From assembly GCA_003218345.1 (NCBI GenBank), contig QHNF01000009.1, positions 1 to 11,474 on the forward strand: a stretch of DNA of 11,474 bases, read 5' to 3'. This document shows positions 7,701 through 11,474 of this stretch, in pieces. This DNA is from Verrucomicrobiota bacterium (lineage in GTDB: Bacteria > Verrucomicrobiota > Verrucomicrobiia > Chthoniobacterales > UBA10450). The notes under the pieces were generated by a model. That model saw nothing but the letters and a program-made list of their open reading frames with translations, did not search any database and was not told the DNA's origin. Position 1 is the stretch's first letter. Each line of letters opens with the position of its first letter. Both the position numbers and the translations under genes were made by a program.

Positions 7701-7825
7701 CGCATCGAGAGCGCCATCAGCCGCTGATAAAATCCGGCCTTGCTGAAGAGCGGCTCCGGATGTTCCTCGACCAGCTTGAAAATGCGCCTGCCACGCTGTT
7801 CGATTTCGCTTTGGAGCGACCTCAT
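4754..7825 (-). CDS. putA: Bifunctional proline dehydrogenase / glutamate-semialdehyde dehydrogenase
   Basis: 1023 aa. It oxidises proline to glutamate in two steps: an FAD-dependent proline dehydrogenase passes electrons to the quinone pool, then an NAD-dependent dehydrogenase oxidises glutamate semialdehyde. The PRODH barrel covers ~135-430: NLSVKISALYSQ (188-199), FINFDMES, RLVKGAYWDYE with Lys298, and YLVRRLLEN with the substrate-carboxylate arginines 412-413. The aldehyde dehydrogenase covers ~500-990: PWNFPI (665-670), FTGSREVG, Glu771 in CEMGGKN and the catalytic Cys805 in GQKCSA. It is shorter than the ~1320-residue E. coli protein and lacks the N-terminal ribbon-helix-helix, so it should not repress its own gene. 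The linker (~445-500) holds a palindrome-encoded Ala/Pro/Ser-rich insert. ATG 7825 is the start; no strong ribosome binding site is visible. It is divergent from the threonine aldolase gene. Confidence 0.95.
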   Translation of the reverse strand: MRSLQSEIEQRGRRIFKLVEEHPEPLFSKAGFYQRLMALSMRDERFKVQLFRFVDVLPSLRSSSEIIEHLEEYFADTRDGFAPFIGAGVRLVRIVPWISGRVLRWNVSGMARQFIAGKNPDDVMATLRKRRAQKIGFTVDLLGEAVVSETEADEYAARYLDLLESLARETKNWSDPLGKNSELFPVVNLSVKISALYSQMSPADPADAIAHLAPKLRPLLRRARELGAFINFDMESYAHKNVTLELFKSVFTEEEFKDWPHAGIVIQAYLRDSEADLRDLIEWGRARGTRFAVRLVKGAYWDYETMISRQNGWDCPVYFQKPESDVNFEILTRLLLENETIVTAAFGSHNVRSIAHAQALADELGIDRSRFEFQLLYGMAGPIKRALVEMGYRVREYCPVGELLPGMSYLVRRLLENTSNEGFLRAKFAENVSAEELLRDPAELVKSDGAGPPEASASAKVPADKPVPATAQDRYRKNGASLGTAPGDIYQNSPLVNFVYKDSQDKMQSALREVRKRFGEKHPLVIDGEKVWTDNLTPSVNPSEPTEIVGYAAEAGIPEAERAVKAARAAFSKWSRTPFEERARLLERAADIMERRRYELSAIEVFEVGKPWNEADGDIREAMDFCRFYAQQMRRLGRPRLTQQVPGEESYYHYWPRGVALVIAPWNFPIAILCGMASAALVAGNTVIMKPSEQCIICGAMLMQIFEEAGVPPGVLNFLSGHGSVIGAHLVDHKDVDLIAFTGSREVGLKIWESAGITRPDQRQLKHVICEMGGKNAMIVDSDADLDEAIGYSIYSAFGYQGQKCSALSRLILLEENYDRVMERLIPAAASLRIGNPEQPGIMVGPVIDEAAYRRILDYIQVGKSEATLAYQAKEVPPHGYFIPPTIFTGVNPDMRIAREEIFGPVLSVLKVRDLDEALEVANGTDYALTGGFFSRSPANIERVKAQLEAGNVYINRSCTGAIVGRHPFGGFKMSGGGTKAGGEDYLLHFLVPRVVTENITRHGFAPEETPEHRDEFLWPAAR
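6436..6472. repeat. Palindrome inside the PutA interdomain linker
   Basis: CCGCCGGAA (6436-6444) and TTCCGGCGG (6464-6472) are perfect 9-bp inverted arms with a 19-nt spacer. A competing 6-bp pairing, TCCGCC (6435-6440) with GGCGGA (6455-6460), uses the same left arm. On the coding strand this is in frame and encodes about PPEASASAKVPAD (residues 452-464), a low-complexity linker between the two catalytic domains. It resembles the protein-coding palindromic elements known from Rickettsia in placement, though not shown to be related. Confidence 0.55.
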
Positions 7826-7873
7826 TTACGAAAAACTAGTCCGCCGCCGTGGGTTAGGCAAAAGTGTTGTAGT

Positions 7874-7937
7874 CACGGCCCTGTGTGCCGTGCCTTGGGA
7901 AGAGAGTACGCAGAGCGCGCCTCGACGCAGCGAGGCG
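7874..7937. repeat. Pair of REP-like hairpins
   Basis: The first hairpin is CACGGC (7874-7879) with GCCGTG (7887-7892), loop 7 nt. The second is CGCCTCG (7918-7924) with CGAGGCG (7931-7937), loop 6 nt. Both stems are perfect and GC-rich, about 25 bp apart, in the non-coding stretch upstream of putA. Neither is followed by a T run, so they are unlikely to be terminators; a dispersed REP doublet is the best guess. Confidence 0.5.
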
Positions 7938-8043
7938 GTTATTGGCGGCGCAAATAATTTTGCTGGCGCACACACGCACTTTGCGACCTGCCTTCGAAAG
8001 AATAATTGAAACTGTTCGACGGAATTTTGGGGAGTAAGTGGAG

Positions 8044-8103
8044 GAGATTTGCCTGGCAAATACCGAAGGCCCAGGGCTTGGGTTTGTCAGGCAATCTCTT
8101 TTT
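8044..8103 (+). terminator. Long hairpin plus T run upstream of threonine aldolase
   Basis: GAGATTTGCCTGGCAAA (8044-8060) pairs with TTTGTCAGGCAATCTC (8083-8098): 16 pairs with one bulged T and one G-U. The apical part can add a small stem (CCCA/TGGG). Five T residues follow at 8099-8103. This has the form of an intrinsic terminator on the plus strand, ending 45 bp before the aldolase start codon, so it may act as a leader attenuator. It could equally be a dispersed palindrome, or end a transcript started upstream. Confidence 0.5.
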
Positions 8104-8148
8104 GTCCTGATTGATCGGGCACGAAAATTCGCGTAGCAAACAGGCGAA

Positions 8149-9189
8149 ATGGATACTGGGCCCGACCGCTACGAATTTGCCAGCGATAATACCGCGCCGA
8201 TTTGCCCAGAGGCATGGGCCGCATTGCAAAAAGCCAATGCGCGTTACGCGCCATCCTATGGGGAGGACCGCTCGACAGCGGGCGTGTGCGATCGGATCCG
8301 TGAAATCTTCGAGACCGATTGCGACGTTTTTTTTGTTTTCAACGGCACAGCAGCAAACGCGTTGGCGCTCGCGCAATTGTGCCAGTCATTCCACAGCATT
8401 ATCTGTCACCGGCACTCACATATTCAGACCGACGAATGTGGCGCGCCTGAATTTTTCACCAAAGGTTCAAAACTGCTTCTGGTCGGCGGCGCGAATGGCA
8501 AGATCGACCTCGGCGAGGCAAAAGCACTAGTCGCGCGCCAGAACGAACTGCATTCGCATAAACCAGGCGCGATCAGCATTGCACAGGCGACGGAATTCGG
8601 AACGGTTTATACGCGCGACGAAATTGCGGCCATCGCTGATGTCGCGCGTGCACACGATCTTTTTCTCCACATGGACAGCGCGCGTTTTGCCAATGCAATC
8701 GCATCGCTCAATTGCGCACCGAAATCGATCACGTGGGAAGTCGGCGTTGATGTTCTCTGTTTTGGAGGTACAAAAAATGGAACGGCTGCCGGCGAGCTAG
8801 TGATATTCTTTGAGAAGGAGATTTCGCGCGAGTTCGACTATCGAGTGAAACAAGCCGGGCAGCTCGCGTCGAAGATGCGCTTCCTAGCTGCGGCGTGGCT
8901 GGGGCTTTTGACTGGTGACGTCTGGCTGCGGAATGCCGAGCATGCCAACCGGGCGGCGCGCCAGCTTGCGAATCGCCTGCAAAACGAGGCAAAGATGGAG
9001 AGCGTATTTCCAGTGGAAGCAAATGCGGTCTTCGTTTCGATGGATCACCGGCTCGCCAGCGGTCTCCACGAGCGCGGCTGGCGTTTTTACAAATTTATCG
9101 TGCCCGACGTTTACCGCTTGATGTGCTCGTGGTCCACTACCGACGCAGAAATTTCACGCCTCATTGCGGATGTTGTCACGATTAAATGA
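8149..9189 (+). CDS. ltaE: Low-specificity threonine aldolase family protein
   Basis: 346 aa. This is a pyridoxal-phosphate enzyme of the beta-eliminating lyase/threonine aldolase family (fold type I) that cleaves threonine or allo-threonine to glycine and acetaldehyde in the cytoplasm. Visible marks: FASDNTAPICPE at the N-terminus, YGEDRST (37-43), the NGTAAN cofactor-phosphate loop (65-70), HSHIQTDECGAPE (89-101) with the ring-stacking histidine, HMDSAR with Asp176 and Arg179, and the Schiff-base Lys209 in CFGGTKNG. Length is normal for the family. ATG 8149 is supported by AGGCGA a few bases upstream and by an in-frame TAG at 8134. Stereospecificity cannot be read from the sequence. Its TGA overlaps an ATG (9186) in the next frame, so translation may be coupled to the lipoprotein gene. 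A terminator-like hairpin precedes it. Confidence 0.9.
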   Translation: MDTGPDRYEFASDNTAPICPEAWAALQKANARYAPSYGEDRSTAGVCDRIREIFETDCDVFFVFNGTAANALALAQLCQSFHSIICHRHSHIQTDECGAPEFFTKGSKLLLVGGANGKIDLGEAKALVARQNELHSHKPGAISIAQATEFGTVYTRDEIAAIADVARAHDLFLHMDSARFANAIASLNCAPKSITWEVGVDVLCFGGTKNGTAAGELVIFFEKEISREFDYRVKQAGQLASKMRFLAAAWLGLLTGDVWLRNAEHANRAARQLANRLQNEAKMESVFPVEANAVFVSMDHRLASGLHERGWRFYKFIVPDVYRLMCSWSTTDAEISRLIADVVTIK

Positions 9190-9230
9190 TTGAACAGATC
9201 GCGATGAGGACACATCTGTATCCAAATAGA

Positions 9231-9773
9231 ATGAATGCGTTTACGCGAATTCTGATGCTCACAGCAGTTTTGCTGGGAGGTTGTCGAGCAACCCATGATG
9301 TGGCCGCCACCTCGTATCATGTGACGCGCGGCGTTGCCGTCGGTTCGTATCGTGTTGCTACTGCGCCGGTGCATTACGCTTTGCGGCGGCACGGCAGTGA
9401 ATCATCAACTGCTGCAACCACAGAGACAACGTCGTCGGATGTTACCGCGCCCGGTCAAGCTATCCCGCCTCCGGAAGTGGCTTCGGCGCCGCAACAGCGG
9501 CCTCGGTCTGAAAGAGAAAGCACCCAAAGCGCGTCGAGCACTGCTCCACGGGTGAATCGGAGAGAAACAACACAGGCAAATCCAAAACCATCGCCGCCGC
9601 CACGGATTTCCTCTGTTCAAACGGAATTTCCAACCGCCAAGGTTGTACCCGGCAAACCCGGGTACGTCTTTAGTCCCTTTGATGCCAGTGGAAGGTATGT
9701 CGACGTAAGCGGCTACGCATCTGGGAGCAAAGTAAAAGATCCGTGGACCGACAAGATTTTCGTCGTTCCATAA
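9231..9773 (+). CDS. Small lipoprotein with conserved-looking C-terminal tail
   Basis: 180 aa from ATG 9231. MNAFTRILMLTAVLLGGC is a lipoprotein signal: Arg6, a hydrophobic core, then an LGGC lipobox with Cys18 as the lipidated residue. The in-frame ATG at 9186 overlaps the aldolase stop (ATGA) and would give 195 aa with an over-long n-region, so 9231 is preferred although it lacks a ribosome binding site. The mature part begins with a 'THDVAATSYHVTRGVAVGSY' segment, then a Pro/Ser/Thr/Gln-rich, probably disordered stretch (about 55-125). It ends in a compact GYVFSPFDASGRYVDVSGY segment and KVKDPWTDKIFVVP. That tail resembles a recurring C-terminal motif I recall from small verrucomicrobial envelope proteins (DVSG...SG...KDP...KIF.VP). 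I assign no function. Likely cotranscribed with the aldolase gene. Confidence 0.7.
   Translation: MNAFTRILMLTAVLLGGCRATHDVAATSYHVTRGVAVGSYRVATAPVHYALRRHGSESSTAATTETTSSDVTAPGQAIPPPEVASAPQQRPRSERESTQSASSTAPRVNRRETTQANPKPSPPPRISSVQTEFPTAKVVPGKPGYVFSPFDASGRYVDVSGYASGSKVKDPWTDKIFVVP
9645..9665. repeat. 8-bp palindrome within the lipoprotein gene
   Basis: GTACCCGG (9645-9652) and CCGGGTAC (9658-9665) form a perfect stem with a 5-nt loop. It codes for VVPGKPGYV, the entry to the C-terminal tail. It may simply follow from the codons of PGKPG. Confidence 0.35.
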
Positions 9774-9840
9774 CGGCGATTCTTAAATACGCGGCGTGCC
9801 TAGCGGCTTTGCTGGCGAAGAATTTCGGAGTCGCTCCCTA

Positions 9841-9857
9841 CCGGCACTGATTGCCGG
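9841..9857. repeat. Short hairpin before the DsbD-family gene
   Basis: CCGGCA (9841-9846) and TGCCGG (9852-9857) are perfect arms around CTGAT. It lies in the 111-bp gap between the lipoprotein gene and the DsbD-family gene, 27 bp before the latter's start. No T run follows, so it is not a clear terminator. Confidence 0.35.
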
Positions 9858-9884
9858 GAACTTACGCGAGTGCTACGTAATAAT

Positions 9885-11474
9885 ATGAGATTGGCATCGC
9901 GACTTGCGACCTGCTTGATCATTTGGTCAGTCCTCGCTTTTGCGCCACACGGTCTGGGCCAGGTGTATCAAGGAAAGGAACTCGTCAAGGCTGAGGTCCT
10001 GCCCGACACGAAGGCCATCGTTCCCGGGAAGCCATTTACTGTCGGCTTGCTGCTCCGAATGGCGCCGGGCTGGCATACCTACTGGAAATTTTCCGGCGAT
10101 GCCGGTCTTCCCACAGAATTAAAATGGAAACTGCCACCCGGCTGGAAGGTCGGCGAGATTCAATGGCCAATTCCACTGAAAACGATCGATCCGGGCGACA
10201 TTGAGACCTACGGATACGAAAATGAAGTCCTGCTCATGCAGGAAATCACACCGTCGCAGACGATTGTCGATCCATCAGTCAAACTTTCAGCCGACGCGAA
10301 CTGGCTGGTCTGCGAGAAAATCTGCATCCCTGGCGGCGCAACATTGCAGTTGGAGCTCCCGGTATCGACGACTAGCGCGGCGGCGAACACCGAACTTTTC
10401 TCGCGTTACCGGCGTTTGTTGCCGCAAACCTGGCCGGGATCGAATGTGGCGACGGCAAATTGGAGTCGGATTGGATCCGATCTTCGCCTAAAAGTTACGA
10501 GCGAAACCCTGGCTAATTATCCGGCGCTGGATTTTTTTCCGTTGCCGGAGCAAGGCGCTGTTGTTGGCCATCCAGCAATCGAATCGCGGAACAAAAATGA
10601 AATAGCCTTTCGTATTCCGATTGAGTCGTCAGCGAAAAATTTATCGTCAATCGGAGGCCTTGTTGTTTTTTCGCGGCAGCCGAACGGCGATGATCGCGCG
10701 GCGTGGCAAATTGCATCTGCGCCGATTGTCTCAGCGGATAGGGCGGCGCCCACTCGAGGAATTTTCACATTTCTGCTTTTCGGTTTTCTCGGCGGCATCA
10801 TTTTGAATTTGATGCCGTGCGTGTTGCCGGTGATCTCGCTGAAAATCTTTGGATTCATTCAACAAGCGGGCCAAAGCCGGCAGAAGATTTTGCGCAGCGG
10901 GCTTGCATTCACAGCCGGGATTTTCGCGTGGTTTATTGCGCTTGCGCTGCTCTTGATTGTGCTCAAGGGCGCCGGGCGCGAAGTCACCTGGGGCGGATTT
11001 CAATTCACCAACGCCTATTTCGTTCTTGCGCTGAGCGTGATTGTTCTCGTGTTCGCTCTGAATCTTTTTGGCGTGTTCGAGATTTCGTTGCCGCAAAGCA
11101 TGACACGCAGTTTGACTTCGACTACCGAACGCAAAGACAATCTGGGCTCATTTTTCCAGGGTGTGTTTGCGACTATATTGGCCACTCCGTGTACTGCGCC
11201 GTTTCTCGGCACCGCGCTCGGCTTTGCATTTTCGCAGTCGGCCGCGGTCATATTGTCAATGTTCGTTGCTATCGCCGCTGGCATGAGCGCGCCGTATCTG
11301 CTCTTAAGCGCTCAACCCGCCTGGCTGCGACTTCTGCCAAAACCCGGGCCGTGGATGGTGCATGTGAAACAATTCATGGGATTTCTGCTGCTGGCGACGC
11401 TGCTGTTTCTTCTTTACGTATTGGGCACCCAGCGCGGCCTGGAGGGCGCGATTTGGGCGAGCTGCTTTCTGCTG
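9885..11474 (+). CDS. DsbD/ScsB-family thiol:disulfide interchange protein, 3' truncated
   Basis: 530 codons, open to the window edge. Proteins of this family carry electrons from cytoplasmic thioredoxin across the inner membrane to periplasmic thiol proteins. A signal peptide covers residues 1-25 (core LATCLIIWSVLAFA, possible cleavage after GLG). The periplasmic N-terminal domain runs to ~290: it has WHTYWKFSGDAGLPT (63-77) and the redox pair Cys143/Cys147 in LVCEKICIPG, typical of the ScsB-like type. The CcdA/DsbD membrane domain starts near 293, with Cys312 in LMPCVLP and Cys436 in ATPCTAPF, each with the flanking prolines of the transporter cysteines. Further helices lie at ~340-360, ~377-396, ~452-475 and ~495-513. 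A C-terminal thioredoxin domain is expected beyond the edge but not seen. ATG 9885 has no good ribosome binding site; the signal peptide supports it. Confidence 0.9.
   Translation, partial: MRLASRLATCLIIWSVLAFAPHGLGQVYQGKELVKAEVLPDTKAIVPGKPFTVGLLLRMAPGWHTYWKFSGDAGLPTELKWKLPPGWKVGEIQWPIPLKTIDPGDIETYGYENEVLLMQEITPSQTIVDPSVKLSADANWLVCEKICIPGGATLQLELPVSTTSAAANTELFSRYRRLLPQTWPGSNVATANWSRIGSDLRLKVTSETLANYPALDFFPLPEQGAVVGHPAIESRNKNEIAFRIPIESSAKNLSSIGGLVVFSRQPNGDDRAAWQIASAPIVSADRAAPTRGIFTFLLFGFLGGIILNLMPCVLPVISLKIFGFIQQAGQSRQKILRSGLAFTAGIFAWFIALALLLIVLKGAGREVTWGGFQFTNAYFVLALSVIVLVFALNLFGVFEISLPQSMTRSLTSTTERKDNLGSFFQGVFATILATPCTAPFLGTALGFAFSQSAAVILSMFVAIAAGMSAPYLLLSAQPAWLRLLPKPGPWMVHVKQFMGFLLLATLLFLLYVLGTQRGLEGAIWASCFLL

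Larger units (their letters stand above)
7826..8148. other. Divergent putA / threonine aldolase intergenic region
   Basis: 323 bp with no convincing long gene. It holds two adjacent small hairpins (7874-7937) nearer putA and a long terminator-like hairpin (8044-8103) near the aldolase gene; these are listed separately. A 32-codon plus-strand frame from GTG 8038 to TAG 8134-8136 overlaps the long hairpin and is discussed as a finding. Promoters for both genes should be here, but I found no convincing -35/-10 pair. Confidence 0.6.

Noticed and set aside
7826..8148. A gene or tRNA in the putA-ltaE gap
   Set aside because: Candidate frames are short, lack recognisable motifs and run through hairpins; no cloverleaf could be traced.
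9186..9230. Start of the lipoprotein at ATG 9186
   Set aside because: It gives perfect ATGA overlap with the aldolase stop but an unusually long n-region before the signal core; kept as an alternative only.

Overview
The window looks like chromosomal DNA of a soil or freshwater member of Verrucomicrobiota, possibly Spartobacteria/Chthoniobacterales. This placement is an inference. It rests on the moderately GC-rich coding style, the many small palindromic repeats in and between genes, a short lipoprotein with a C-terminal tail I associate with this phylum, and a PutA without a DNA-binding domain. No rRNA or tRNA gene, CRISPR array or complete transposase gene was seen.

Layout. 1-110: the C-terminal end of a VapC-type PIN-domain toxin. 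159-1187 (+): an SGNH/GDSL-type hydrolase whose last two codons and stop lie inside a 119-bp palindromic, REPIN-like element (1179-1297). 1332-3035 (-): a large protein joining a PlsC-type acyltransferase to an alpha/beta hydrolase in one reading frame, with a palindrome at the joint. 3036-3434: a gene-free region full of short direct and inverted repeats. 3435-3728 (+): a small one-helix membrane protein. 3808-4641 (+): a membrane-anchored alpha/beta hydrolase. 4682-4712: a hairpin terminator between convergent genes. 4754-7825 (-): bifunctional PutA (proline to glutamate), with another palindrome in its interdomain linker. 7826-8148: a divergent intergenic region with two small hairpins and one long terminator-like hairpin. 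8149-9189 (+): a threonine-aldolase-family PLP enzyme. 9231-9773 (+): a small lipoprotein. 9885 to the window end (+): a DsbD/ScsB-type thiol:disulfide transporter, cut off by the edge.

How the genes work together. Most are housekeeping metabolism (proline and threonine/glycine catabolism, phospholipid acylation, periplasmic thiol redox) and envelope proteins. I see no multi-gene defence or biosynthetic system. The most unusual feature is a set of different palindromic elements sitting at gene ends, at a gene fusion joint and inside a protein linker, as if small mobile hairpins have been reshaping coding sequences. Several start codons are uncertain because ribosome binding sites are weak throughout; this is noted per gene.
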